Positions 24,126 to 32,742 of a stretch of DNA of 64,000 nt are shown here, one piece after another; within the stretch, counting starts at the first letter, position 1, and each line of letters begins with the position of its first letter. The position numbers were made by a program, and so were the translations under genes. The notes beneath the pieces were generated by a model. It was given only the letters and a program-made list of their open reading frames with translations, was not told the DNA's origin and searched no databases. Origin of the DNA: Thermophagus sp052400625 (GTDB taxonomy: Bacteria; Bacteroidota; Bacteroidia; Bacteroidales; Marinilabiliaceae); the NCBI GenBank assembly GCA_052400625.1, contig JBQTGH010000010.1. One strand, 5' to 3'.

Positions 24126-25358
24126 ATGAATAGAATCATGTTAAAGAAAATAGTTGTTCTGCTAATGGTTGTTTGGCCATTTTCGGGTCTTGGAGTCCGG
24201 GTAATCGCTCAGGAACAGAGTGTGATAACGCTTGAAGAGGCGCTTGAACGAGCCAAGGAGAATTATCCTTCCATCAAAGCTGCGCGTCTGGAAGTGGAAA
24301 AGCAAAAGGCCTTAAAAGTGACCGCATTGGATCTGGGTACTACCTCGCTCTTTACCGGTAAAGAGGAAGTGGGCAATGGCGCTTCAGGTATATACAATAC
24401 CATAGGGGTTTCACAATCCGGGATCGACCTGTTGGGCATCCCGGCAAAAAGTAAACTCCACCAATCGAAGGTGAATCTGGCAGAGACACAGAGCCGCCTC
24501 ACAGAAAAAAGGGTGGTGCGCGATGTGAGCACAGCCTGGTACAATGCTTTGTTGGCCAAAAAACAGTGGCAATTACGTCTGCAACTGGATTCTGTGTATG
24601 GTAATTTTTTAAAAGCGGCAGAAGCCCGTTTCTCAACACACCAAACCTCCAAAGTAGAATATCTGGCTGCTAAGGCGAAATATAAAGAATTGGAAGTGGG
24701 TATTAAAGAAGCTAAGAGCGCCTATGATGCGGCCCTGCATGAATTGAATCAATATCTGATGTATCCTCACATTATGGATGTTGCAGAGGCTGATGCTTCT
24801 CGGGCTGAAGTGTGGGGAGACCTTATCCGTGGTGATTCATTACGGAATTCATTGATTCTGGGACTTTACCGGCAAGAGGTCAGTGTCTCGAATGCGGCGT
24901 GGAAAGTGGAACGAACCCAGCTTTTACCCAAGCTCGATGTGGGATATACCCGACAAAAGGTTGACGGAGAGTTGGGCTTCTATGCGTGGGAAGCCGGTAT
25001 TTCGATGCCATTGTTGTTTTTCTCGCGGATGGGTAAGATCAAAGCTGCCCGGTTAAATTATGAAATGGCGGGTCAGCAGTATCGTCAAAAAGAGCGGGAG
25101 GTCAACACTGTTTGGCAGCAGTTGGTGAATCGGTACAAATCGATGTCCGATGTTTTGGATTTTTATGAGGATGAGGCGCTTCCTCTGGCTGATGAGCAAA
25201 TGAATGCAGCCATCCTGGGGTATAAATTGGGCGATATCGATTATTTACAGTTTATCCGCAGCATGGAAGCCGCTATTTCTACTCGTCAGCAATATCTCAA
25301 CCGATTGGTCGAATACTATGAGGTGGTTACCCGGTTAAATTATTTGGCTGGAGAATAG
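24126..25358 (+). CDS. TolC-family outer-membrane protein (CzcC-like)
   Basis: A 410-residue outer-membrane efflux channel: signal peptide at about 9–28 (IVVLLMVVWPFSGLGVRVIAQ), then the two repeated coiled-coil/strand halves (ITLEEALERAKENYPSIKAARLEVEK; VSVSNAAWKVERTQLLPKLDVGY). It lies 188 bp after czcA, with the gap filled by leader elements C0 and C, so its translation may be uncoupled from czcA and controlled separately. It is the channel of the same divalent-metal pump. It is more similar in layout to CzcC/CnrC than to the TolC protein of the left-hand Cu/Ag operon. Confidence 0.92.
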   Translation: MNRIMLKKIVVLLMVVWPFSGLGVRVIAQEQSVITLEEALERAKENYPSIKAARLEVEKQKALKVTALDLGTTSLFTGKEEVGNGASGIYNTIGVSQSGIDLLGIPAKSKLHQSKVNLAETQSRLTEKRVVRDVSTAWYNALLAKKQWQLRLQLDSVYGNFLKAAEARFSTHQTSKVEYLAAKAKYKELEVGIKEAKSAYDAALHELNQYLMYPHIMDVAEADASRAEVWGDLIRGDSLRNSLILGLYRQEVSVSNAAWKVERTQLLPKLDVGYTRQKVDGELGFYAWEAGISMPLLFFSRMGKIKAARLNYEMAGQQYRQKEREVNTVWQQLVNRYKSMSDVLDFYEDEALPLADEQMNAAILGYKLGDIDYLQFIRSMEAAISTRQQYLNRLVEYYEVVTRLNYLAGE

Positions 25359-25655
25359 TGACTTGTCCTAAAATAGATTTTTCAGAAAAAGAAAACAAAA
25401 ATCAGGACGAGGCAGGTTTATTTGGTTCCATGTTTCGTTGTCTCTGTTTTCTGACTTGCGGCTTCTGGTCTCTAATAATCCGGAAAGCTGAGGAACAGTG
25501 ACAGAACGCGAAGCTGCAACCAGATACTCGAAACCAGCAATCAGTAATCTGCAACTTCGGCCCCTTCTTCCCCAAATCTTTGATGGGGTGAAGGGTGGAG
25601 TTTTAGGAGAAGTGCATTATCAAAACACGAACTATTGAAGCAAAAAGACAGGAAT
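25359..25655. other. Intergenic gap in the czc cluster
   Basis: No gene. It contains AGGACGAGGC, a GACTTGCGGCTTCTGG repeat fragment and scattered GCAATCAGTAATCTGC words. A short hairpin CCCCA / TGGGG lies around 25572–25590 without a T tract. No promoter box was recognised. Confidence 0.45.
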
Positions 25656-26918
25656 ATGATAACAAAATCGATTATAGGGATTGCTCTTATAACAATGATA
25701 TCGTGCCATAGGGGCGGTTATACGACTCAACATCATCATGATCATGACGAACATGAACATCACGGTCCGGAAGGAGTGGTAATGTTGACGCAGCAGCAGA
25801 TGAAAGCCCTCGATCTGGAACTGGGCAGCTTTCAACAAAGAAACCTTAATACCCTTGTGAAAACCAACGGACAGCTGGAGGTTCCCCCCGGAGCCAGTGC
25901 CGACGTAACCGCTATAATGGGTGGTAATGTGAAAGAGATAAAAGTGTTTCATGGTGACAAAGTGCAGAAAGGTCAGGTGCTGGCCTTTTTGGAACATCCG
26001 GATTACATCTCTCTTCAGGAAGATTTTATAGAAACCGCTTCTCGAATGGAGTTCCTGGAGCAAGAATATGCTCGCCAAAAGGAGTTGTTTGAGAAAAATG
26101 TAACCGCTGGTAAAGACTACCAGAGGGTGAAATCGGAATATAACACCCTTAAAGCGAAGTTCGAGGGGTTAAAAATTAAATTACGGATGCTGAATTTGTC
26201 GCCTGATGCGGTTCAAGACGGAAATATTTCCGCAACCATTTCTGTTCTTTCACCCCTCAGCGGCTACGTTAATGATGTGAATATTCGATTGGGAACTTTT
26301 GTGGATGCAAAAGATATACTCTTCAGAATTACCGATAATCGTGAAATACATGTCGACTTTATTGTATATGAAAAGGACCTTCATTTGTTGAAAGAAGGAC
26401 AAACGGTCAAATTTGAAGTTGCCGGCCTGTCCAATGAGGAATTTAGTGCCACCATTTTTGCCATTGGAAAGGAGCTGGACCGTGACTCTCGTTCCATTCA
26501 TATTCATGCCAGTCTGGATGAAAATCCCGGACATCTGGTGCCGGGGATGTATGCCTCGGGAAGTATTTATGCCGATGCCGGTCGTGTGGTAGCCTTACCC
26601 GACGAGGCGGTAGTTGTGGAAGGAACAAAATCCTACATTTTTATTCTTGATGAATCCATTGATCCTGACGATCATGAGCACCATAGCATGGAATTGCATG
26701 GCGATGCTGAATCCGGGGATGATCATGAGGGGGATGACGACCAGAGTGATCCTGCCTATCCCTTTAGAATGGTGGAAGTGATAACCGGCAAACAAGCCGG
26801 CGGATATACTGAAATCAAACTTATGGAGACAATAGCGGACGATACCAAAGTGGCTATGAATAATGCCTACTATCTTTTGGCCGACCTTAAGAAGGAGGAA
26901 ACCAGTCACGAGCACTGA
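25656..26918 (+). CDS. Efflux RND periplasmic adaptor, CzcB type, His-rich
   Basis: A 420-residue adaptor. The ATG at 25656 gives a lipoprotein signal (ITKSIIGIALITMISC, lipobox TMISC); the TTG at 25635 is rejected. Two His/Asp-rich stretches flank the core: TTQHHHDHDEHEHHGPEG directly after the lipid anchor, and DPDDHEHHSMELHGD … DDHEGDDDQSD at about 340–370, a likely metal-buffering loop. The lipoyl and barrel parts are clear (ADVTAIMGGNVKEIKVFHGD; NVRLGTF-like segment VNDVNIRLGTFVDAK). There is no CusB-type CPICGM domain, in keeping with a divalent-metal system. It is the last gene inside the inverted-repeat block. Confidence 0.93.
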   Translation: MITKSIIGIALITMISCHRGGYTTQHHHDHDEHEHHGPEGVVMLTQQQMKALDLELGSFQQRNLNTLVKTNGQLEVPPGASADVTAIMGGNVKEIKVFHGDKVQKGQVLAFLEHPDYISLQEDFIETASRMEFLEQEYARQKELFEKNVTAGKDYQRVKSEYNTLKAKFEGLKIKLRMLNLSPDAVQDGNISATISVLSPLSGYVNDVNIRLGTFVDAKDILFRITDNREIHVDFIVYEKDLHLLKEGQTVKFEVAGLSNEEFSATIFAIGKELDRDSRSIHIHASLDENPGHLVPGMYASGSIYADAGRVVALPDEAVVVEGTKSYIFILDESIDPDDHEHHSMELHGDAESGDDHEGDDDQSDPAYPFRMVEVITGKQAGGYTEIKLMETIADDTKVAMNNAYYLLADLKKEETSHEH

Positions 26919-26952
26919 GAGGCAGGAAGACAGAAGCCAGAGGACAGAGGAC

Positions 26953-27468
26953 AGATGTTAGATATGAGTAGATATAAATAGAAATAAATGGATATAGATA
27001 GTTGATTCTGGTATATATATTTAGATATAAATAGATATAATTAGAAATAAATTGATGTACATAGAAATAGGTAGAAAGAACTAGTTTGTGTCGATGAGCT
27101 TGCTTTTAGCTTCCGGCTTCTATCTTCCGGCTTCTGTGCGCCGGCATACCCCCTTCAGGGGCTGGGGGTGAGGGAGGGGGCAGGCTTCTGTTTTACCTCT
27201 CTGTCGCCTCTCCGGGGCTAAAAAAGGTCATTAGGCGGTTAGGATTGAAAAGATTGAAGAGATTGAAGAGATTGAGGTGATTGATGTGCTAATTTTAACA
27301 GAATGTTTCTGTGAAATATTTTTCTACTTTATTTCCATTTATATCCTTTAATGATTTCTGACCTCTGGCTTCCGGCCTCTGGCCTCCAAACTAAAGTCAT
27401 CAAGCTACTTTTATCAATATATTTCCATTTATTTCTATATATCTAAGTAGTCTGTCTTCTGGCTTCCT
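26953..27468. repeat. Right 0.5-kb inverted repeat (pairs with 18766–19269)
   Basis: Reverse-complement copy of the left repeat, with all its sub-blocks in mirrored order: AT-rich runs, GAGCTTGCTTTTAGCTTC, the GC-rich core (CCCCCTTCAGGGG … TCTCCGGGGCT), GATTGAAGA 9-mers, TTAACAGAATGTTTCTGTGAAA, and the TCTGGCTTCC words. Its outer end reaches the last bases of the FAH gene (stop at 27469). No gene lies between 26919 and 27468. Confidence 0.9.
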
Positions 27469-28080
27469 CTATTTAACCATGAAATCGAAGAAAAGGTCAT
27501 CCTCGATGAATCCTTTCAGGCGGTCACCGGTTTTTACGGGCCCCACGCCTGCCGGCGTACCGGTATAAATAAGGTCTCCAATCTTCAGCATGAAATATTT
27601 GGATACGTTCGCAATGATGCGATCAATGGAGAAAAGCATATCTGATGTGTTCCCTTTTTGTCGTACTTCATCATTGACTTCAAGGTGGAAATTCAGATTG
27701 TTGAGATCGACATAACGATCTTTATGGACGAATTTGGATATTACCGCTGAATTGTCGAAGGCTTTACTTTTCTCCCATGGAAGGCCTTTCTGCCGCAGTT
27801 TTTCCTGAAGGTCACGGGCGGTGAAGTCAATGCCCAAACCTATTTCGTCGTAATAACGATGGGCGAATTGTTCTTCAATATTTTTTCCCAGTCGGTTGAT
27901 GCGAACCACTATTTCCACTTCGTGATGAAAAGCCTTGGCAAAATCGGGAATGAAAAAGGGATCGTTATTGCGCAACAACGCCGAATCGGGCTTTAAAAAA
28001 ACTACCGGCTCCGCAGGAACAGGATTGCTGAGTTCCCGCGCATGGTCGGCATAGTTTCGTCCTATACAAAGTATCTTCAT
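27469..28080 (-). CDS. Fumarylacetoacetate hydrolase-family protein
   Basis: A 203-residue FAH-superfamily enzyme (hydrolases and decarboxylases of 2-keto acid C–C bonds, e.g. acylpyruvate hydrolase). The short single-domain form starts MKILCIGRNYADHARELSN, with the metal-ligand glutamates in HHEVEIVV (about 52–59), the conserved GLGIDFTARDLQ and KAFDNSAVI segments, and the family ending GDLIYTGTPAGVGPVKTGDRL. The substrate is uncertain; acylpyruvase or oxaloacetate decarboxylase-like roles are typical of this subgroup. A short copy of the leader-element tail (TAACTTAGATAATTTATAT…) directly precedes the ATG. Confidence 0.92.
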   Translation of the reverse strand: MKILCIGRNYADHARELSNPVPAEPVVFLKPDSALLRNNDPFFIPDFAKAFHHEVEIVVRINRLGKNIEEQFAHRYYDEIGLGIDFTARDLQEKLRQKGLPWEKSKAFDNSAVISKFVHKDRYVDLNNLNFHLEVNDEVRQKGNTSDMLFSIDRIIANVSKYFMLKIGDLIYTGTPAGVGPVKTGDRLKGFIEDDLFFDFMVK

Positions 28081-28354
28081 CTTTATATAAATTATCTAAG
28101 TTACCGGCCGGATATATCCGGAATATGAGTTTTGAGCTACCAGAGGACGGAAGCCATATGTTAGATATTAGACAGAAATAAATTGATATGAGTGGAAATA
28201 AACAGATATAGGTTGTAGGTGTAGATTTTAATATTGTTTCAGGTTTCTGACATTAAGCCTTCCAACCACTAATTTCTATATGTTTCCATTTATATCTACA
28301 TATATCCAATAATTCAGCTTCTGACTCCTCAATCCCATAGCTTAATCGCCTAAA
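28081..28354. other. Intergenic, leader-tail fragment and repeat words
   Basis: 28081–28106 is the tail portion of the leader element in front of the FAH gene. CCGGCCGGATATATCCGG at 28105–28122 contains a small palindrome (CCGGATATATCCGG). The remainder is AT-rich repeat words. No gene. Confidence 0.5.
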
Positions 28355-29128
28355 TTATCCTTTATTAAATGCGCTTCTCAACTTAATATTGGTAAGCACT
28401 TTTTTGGTGAAAAGCGGAAAGTCCCCATTCATCATCCAGCTGTAATAACCGGGATCTTTTTGCAGCACTTCAGTTACTTTTTGTCCTTTATATTTTCCGA
28501 AATTAAAGACCTCTTCACCGTTTTCATTAAAGATGATGCGTCCAACGAAGTCTGCGTTTCTATTGTGGGATGAGAATTTGGACAGCCATTCGATGTCGTT
28601 TTTCAATTCTTTGTACCGGTCGAGCTGTGCTTTCAGCACTTCGTAGGTGGCACGGGTATCGGCTTCGGCACTGTGCGCATTTTCCAGCGTTTTGTTACAA
28701 TAGAATTTGTATGCAGCCTCCAGCGTTCTTTTTTCCATTTTATGGAAGATGGTTTGTACATCGATGAATTTGCGTTTGGTCATATCAAAATCCACCTCGG
28801 CACGGATGAACTCTTCCGCCAACAAAGGAATGTCGAATTTGTTGGAGTTGTATCCGGCAATATCACATCCTTCCATGAAAGCCGCCAGTTGTCGAGCCAC
28901 TTCTTTAAAGGTGGGAGCATCAGCCACATCTTTATCATAAATTCCGTGAATTTCGGAAGATTTTTTGGGGATGGGCATTTCGGGATTAATGCGAAGGGTT
29001 TTGGTTTGCTCCGATCCGTCGGTGTTGATCTTCAGGATTGAGATTTCTACAATACGGTCGTTGGCTATATTGATGCCGGTGGTTTCAAGGTCAAAAAATA
29101 CGATGGGATTTTTTAAGTTCAGCTGCAT
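28355..29128 (-). CDS. 3'-5' exonuclease, DnaQ-like (DEDDh)
   Basis: A 257-residue exonuclease of the DNA polymerase III epsilon type. ExoI is VFFDLETTG (D13, E15), ExoII is GYNSNKFDIPLL, and ExoIII has HSAEADTRATYEVL with the H and D of the DEDDh set. After the nuclease domain (to about residue 175) there is a C-terminal module FNFGKYKGQKVTEVLQKDPGYYSWMM, the small DUF3820-like domain common in Bacteroidota versions. It is probably a stand-alone proofreading or repair nuclease, not the replicative subunit. Monocistronic as far as can be seen. Confidence 0.93.
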   Translation of the reverse strand: MQLNLKNPIVFFDLETTGINIANDRIVEISILKINTDGSEQTKTLRINPEMPIPKKSSEIHGIYDKDVADAPTFKEVARQLAAFMEGCDIAGYNSNKFDIPLLAEEFIRAEVDFDMTKRKFIDVQTIFHKMEKRTLEAAYKFYCNKTLENAHSAEADTRATYEVLKAQLDRYKELKNDIEWLSKFSSHNRNADFVGRIIFNENGEEVFNFGKYKGQKVTEVLQKDPGYYSWMMNGDFPLFTKKVLTNIKLRSAFNKG

Positions 29129-29262
29129 GTTGTTGGTCTTAATTCTATTTCTCTTTTAATTATTTTTTTGTTGGTATGTCAAACGTTATTCAATGACAAA
29201 AATAGTTATTAGAAGGGGTTATACCTAAAAAAGTTTATCCGGCTTGCTGTTTTATTTTTTAT

Positions 29263-29360
29263 CCGTATAAAATTTATCTCATTCATTAGCCTGATGGAAT
29301 AGCATGGCAATGTGTTTCATACAGGTTCTTTTGTGACAATTGAAATTGATCATATTCTTA
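29263..29360 (-). repeat. Leader element, degenerate copy E
   Basis: Minus-strand copy retaining the tail AGATAAATTTTATACGG, TTCCATCAGGC, the distal arm GCCATGC and CACAAAAGAACCTG; the 5' arm and mini-ORF have decayed. It lies 134 bases upstream of the exonuclease start. The rest of 29129–29478 is AT-rich with no gene. Confidence 0.6.
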
Positions 29361-29478
29361 TCATCCTTTTTTTTCGATACCAATTTTCAGTAGTTTGGAG
29401 GGGATGATTCTGATTTTTTTCCGACCATTCATCATTCTTCCCATGCGAATCCATTGGGAAATAGCATTGTCTGAATGA

Positions 29479-30231
29479 TTAATTGGCGCCATATTTTTTC
29501 ACAAAGTCGGGCCACACTTCTTCGTTAAACCATTTGAAATGGGCTTCAAGAAAATGAATCTTTTGGTAGATGGCTCGTGCTTCGTCGATATGGCCTGTTA
29601 CTTCACATGAGTAGCCCAGAGTGATCAATGAGTTGAGATAAAACCAGTGTTGTTGGTGATAGCGATTGCCGGCTTCCATTAATTCAATGGCTTTTTTGTA
29701 ATGGTAGATGGCCACTTCTTTGTCACCTCCCAATAGGGTTGGGAGATAGTACATTTGGTTTCCTTTTTCGATGTGATAGTGGATATCTGTTGAATCAATT
29801 GCCGCGGCCTCTTGAAGTGCCGACATACTTTTGGGACCTAAATAGATTGCTTTGTATTTAGACAAAGCCATTTCAAAGCCATAGAATCCGCTTTTAAGGG
29901 CCCGGGGGGCGGCTCCTGCCTGTGGGTGTTGTGATAATTTTTCGAGGAATTTCCATCCGCTTTTCAGGTAGTCTCGGGCCTCACTTTTTTTGTTATTCCC
30001 CAGGCAATAGCCTATATAGCCATACCAGGCCAGGGTAACCTCAAAAAGCTGGTCATAGTTGTCGGGGTCCAGATCACGAGCCATTTGTTCCATAGTTTCT
30101 TTCCACGGTGCCATGTTGGAGGTGGTATAGCAATCGTAAAAAATCTTGTTTTGATTCTGTGCGGCACTGTTTCTCTGTATCACAAATAGAAACAACAGTA
30201 ATATGAGGGTTAGATAGCTCTTCCTTTCCAT
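29479..30231 (-). CDS. Exported tetratricopeptide-like protein
   Basis: A 250-residue protein starting at 30231 (MERKSYLTLILLLFLFVIQRNSAAQ, a signal peptide). The upstream open frame to 30459 overlaps the glycosyltransferase and is not used. It consists of paired helices with TPR character: YDQLFEVTLAWYGYIGYCLGN, KEVAIYHYKKAIELMEAGN and the closing SLITLGYSCEVTGHIDEARAIYQK. No enzyme motif. It overlaps the preceding glycosyltransferase gene by 22 bp, so it belongs to the carotenoid-modification transcript; its role there is unknown. Confidence 0.75.
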   Translation of the reverse strand: MERKSYLTLILLLFLFVIQRNSAAQNQNKIFYDCYTTSNMAPWKETMEQMARDLDPDNYDQLFEVTLAWYGYIGYCLGNNKKSEARDYLKSGWKFLEKLSQHPQAGAAPRALKSGFYGFEMALSKYKAIYLGPKSMSALQEAAAIDSTDIHYHIEKGNQMYYLPTLLGGDKEVAIYHYKKAIELMEAGNRYHQQHWFYLNSLITLGYSCEVTGHIDEARAIYQKIHFLEAHFKWFNEEVWPDFVKKYGAN

Positions 30232-31307
30232 TGAGTTTTCTTTATAAATAGTTGTTTTGTGGTTACCAATAATAGATGAAACAGTCCGGCCAGTTGCAGG
30301 GGCATCCATGCAAGGCTTTTTAGTATTGGATGACCACTGATGTGTGCGATGAAAATACGCATTGTTATCAAAAGAGAAAAGTAAAAGATAACCCATATCC
30401 CCGACATGGATAGCAATACCGGCAGCCATCCCAGAGCTGCGAAGAGAAAAAATACCCAACCGCCGAGGATACTGCCACCAAAGAAAAAGCGTGCACTACG
30501 GGCCAATCCCATTACGGCTTCGTGGTATGTTTGGTACATTCTACATGATAAACCTTTGGGGGCCAATGCTGCCCGCTGTTTTAGTCCTTTTTCTTTCTGC
30601 AGCCGCGAAATTGCCACATCTTCCACAGCAATATTATAAACTTTTTGGTGGAATAAGTGATGGCGGTAAATGTTACCATCGAACATCATGAACTGGCCGT
30701 TGGCTGCCGCCATTGATTTAAAGGGCAAATAACGTATCAGAGCCAGTGGCAAGAGAGAGACAAGTATGACGTTAACCTGTGTCACCAACATCCATTCTCC
30801 GGGTGTTTTCATCTCTTGTTGCGGGAAGAAGGAAAACAGAGCAAGTTGGTTTTTGATAATTTGAGACCGGGCCAGGTCAATGGCATTCTGATCTACTGTA
30901 ACATCGGCGTCCAGGAAAAGAAAAAATCTCCCCGTTGCCATGCATGCCAGTTGATGACACGCATGGTTCTTGCCGGTCCATCCGGCCGGCAGTTCTATTC
31001 CATCCACCAGCCGGATTCGACGGTCGTATCTGGCCCATTGCTGCACCACGTTTGCCGTTTCATCTTCTGATTGGTCGTTGTATACCAATATTTCGTGAAT
31101 AGAGGATGTACAACCCGACAGGCTCCGGAGAAGACGGGGAAGATTGGCGGCTTCGTTTCGGGCAGGAATTAATACCGATACATCCTTTTGGGGGCTGTCC
31201 GTTTTGACAGGTGAAGGAGAGCCGGATATCAGATTAATGAGTGCCACGCTCCACCGAATTGAAAGAATGATAAGGGATAAAAGACCTAAAATAAAGGTTG
31301 TTTCCAT
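30210..31307 (-). CDS. Family 2 glycosyltransferase of the carotenoid cluster (CruG/CrtQ-like)
   Basis: A 365-residue membrane-bound GT2: N-terminal helix (ILGLLSLIILSI), catalytic domain with DVSVLIPARNEAANL, the nucleotide-sugar metal motif FLFLDADV (about 131–138), an IAVEDVAISRLQKEKG segment (the ED and R-rich acceptor motif) and three C-terminal helices. This architecture matches carotenoid glycosyltransferases of the CruG/CrtQ group. It lies 53 bp after the acyltransferase, downstream of CruF, which creates the hydroxyl that such an enzyme would glycosylate. The substrate is inferred from context; the fold and family are clear. Confidence 0.83.
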   Translation of the reverse strand: METTFILGLLSLIILSIRWSVALINLISGSPSPVKTDSPQKDVSVLIPARNEAANLPRLLRSLSGCTSSIHEILVYNDQSEDETANVVQQWARYDRRIRLVDGIELPAGWTGKNHACHQLACMATGRFFLFLDADVTVDQNAIDLARSQIIKNQLALFSFFPQQEMKTPGEWMLVTQVNVILVSLLPLALIRYLPFKSMAAANGQFMMFDGNIYRHHLFHQKVYNIAVEDVAISRLQKEKGLKQRAALAPKGLSCRMYQTYHEAVMGLARSARFFFGGSILGGWVFFLFAALGWLPVLLSMSGIWVIFYFSLLITMRIFIAHISGHPILKSLAWMPLQLAGLFHLLLVTTKQLFIKKTQWKGRAI

Positions 31308-31360
31308 AGATTTTGGCTGATATGAAGTACATATGATACGATTTGGACCGGTTTGAGACC

Positions 31361-31984
31361 TTAATGTCCGGCCTTTTCATGTTTGCTTTGTTTTTGGATA
31401 CATTCATTCATGAAATTGTTGAACGCTTGTTCCAGATTTTGTTGTGATGATTCATTGGTCAAATCCTTGACATAAATATAAAGAGAAGGCCTTGGCGACG
31501 AAAAGTAATCAACCAATACCACCACCATTTTAAGAGAAGCCTCTGATGCTGAAAGAAAAAACTCTGCGCCGGCTTGGAACTTCAGTGGTCGCTGGTGAAG
31601 AGAGTGAATATCCCCCTGCGGGTAGATGAGCAAAAGGTTGTTCGGATCCCTAAGAATATCCAGGGCATATCTTACTGACCTTATTGAGGAGGGATGATGC
31701 CGTTTGATGGAAAAAGCACCAATGCGGGAAAGAAATTTACGGTTTATGAGTTGCTCTTCAAGCATCATGACATGGAACTTTTTATTCCACCATTTTTGAT
31801 TCAAATACAGTATGATGAAACCATCCCACCAGGAAAAATGGTTGCTGACAATGAGTAGGGGCGATTTTGAGTGAAGAGTCAGGTCGCCCTCCATCTCTAC
31901 CCTCCGGAAATGAAGACGCATCAATACTCGGACATACAGTTGGAAAAAATAAACAAAAAAGGGATGATGTCTGGCTTTGATCAT
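31361..31984 (-). CDS. 1-acyl-glycerol-3-phosphate acyltransferase-like protein of the carotenoid cluster
   Basis: A 207-residue PlsC-type acyltransferase. The catalytic HX4D motif is H49-FSWW-D54 (SNHFSWWDG), and the second block is LLLIYPQGDIHS, in place of the FPEGT motif. It overlaps the cruF stop by 4 bp (ATGA), so translation is probably coupled. In pigment clusters such acyltransferases esterify the sugar of a carotenoid glycoside; that role is inferred from position between cruF and the glycosyltransferase. An alternative is ordinary phospholipid synthesis, less likely given the operon. Confidence 0.84.
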   Translation of the reverse strand: MIKARHHPFFVYFFQLYVRVLMRLHFRRVEMEGDLTLHSKSPLLIVSNHFSWWDGFIILYLNQKWWNKKFHVMMLEEQLINRKFLSRIGAFSIKRHHPSSIRSVRYALDILRDPNNLLLIYPQGDIHSLHQRPLKFQAGAEFFLSASEASLKMVVVLVDYFSSPRPSLYIYVKDLTNESSQQNLEQAFNNFMNECIQKQSKHEKAGH

Positions 31985-32637
31985 AATCCAAAGTTGAGGT
32001 TAACGATATTTAGCAATACAAAAAAGACTATTTGTGCCAAAAGCAGTTCAGACGCTACCGGGTTTTTATATTCGGTTTTCGAAGTCCCCAATATTCCCAG
32101 AAAGAGAAAGGAAAGGATGAACCAAACCAAATAGTTTTGCAGCGGGACAATGACCGTGTTCCAGTGCCACATACCCGAAGCAATGGCTATGGGTTCAAGA
32201 AATAAATCGTAGCCAACCATTATACAGCTTCCAACAATCAGTTTGAGGAGCAAATTACCGGACAGCTGTTGCACCAGATGCCACACCATGTAAATAAGCA
32301 TCCACCAGTTTAATCCGATCAGGATGGGAGTGTTAAACAGTTTAGGACCCAATACTTTCCCGTAGGAATATGGTCCAAACAGGGTTTGGGTGTGTACGCC
32401 CAGCGCTTCTACAATGAAGCCCAACAGAAATATGAACAGCGAGGAAAGAATAAAGCGAGACTCCCAGGGCTTATGAAACCAAAGCATCAAAGCGGTTGAT
32501 AAGAAGATGGTAAAGCCTGTGAGGTGCATAAATACTTGGCGGGTAGCAGGGATTGAAAACCCGATGAATCCAACCAAAAAGTAGGAATACCAGAATCGGT
32601 TTATTTTGTTTGAATCCAATTTTTTTAAAAGTCTCAT
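31981..32637 (-). CDS. cruF: Carotenoid 1,2-hydratase CruF-like (DUF422)
   Basis: A 218-residue membrane protein with about seven helices, of the DUF422/carotenoid biosynthesis family. Recognisable parts are FIVEALGVHTQTLFGPYSYGKVLGPKLFNTPILIGLNWWM (read as GVHTQTLFGPYSYG … GLNWWM) and DLFLEPIAIASGMWHW, with the conserved E, H and W residues. CruF adds water to the psi end group of acyclic carotenoids, giving a 1'-hydroxyl. It is the second gene of crtD–cruF–acyltransferase–GT2. Some members of this fold are bisanhydrobacterioruberin hydratases; the acyclic psi-end role is the best reading here. Confidence 0.85.
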   Translation of the reverse strand: MRLLKKLDSNKINRFWYSYFLVGFIGFSIPATRQVFMHLTGFTIFLSTALMLWFHKPWESRFILSSLFIFLLGFIVEALGVHTQTLFGPYSYGKVLGPKLFNTPILIGLNWWMLIYMVWHLVQQLSGNLLLKLIVGSCIMVGYDLFLEPIAIASGMWHWNTVIVPLQNYLVWFILSFLFLGILGTSKTEYKNPVASELLLAQIVFFVLLNIVNLNFGL

Positions 32638-32742
32638 GTGAAAAAATTATTTTAGTTTTTGCCAATCATTTTTCAGCTTTTGTGCGCAGGCTAAAACAGG
32701 TGTCGGGCATGGAAACGACATTCTCCTGAAATCATCGTTGTT

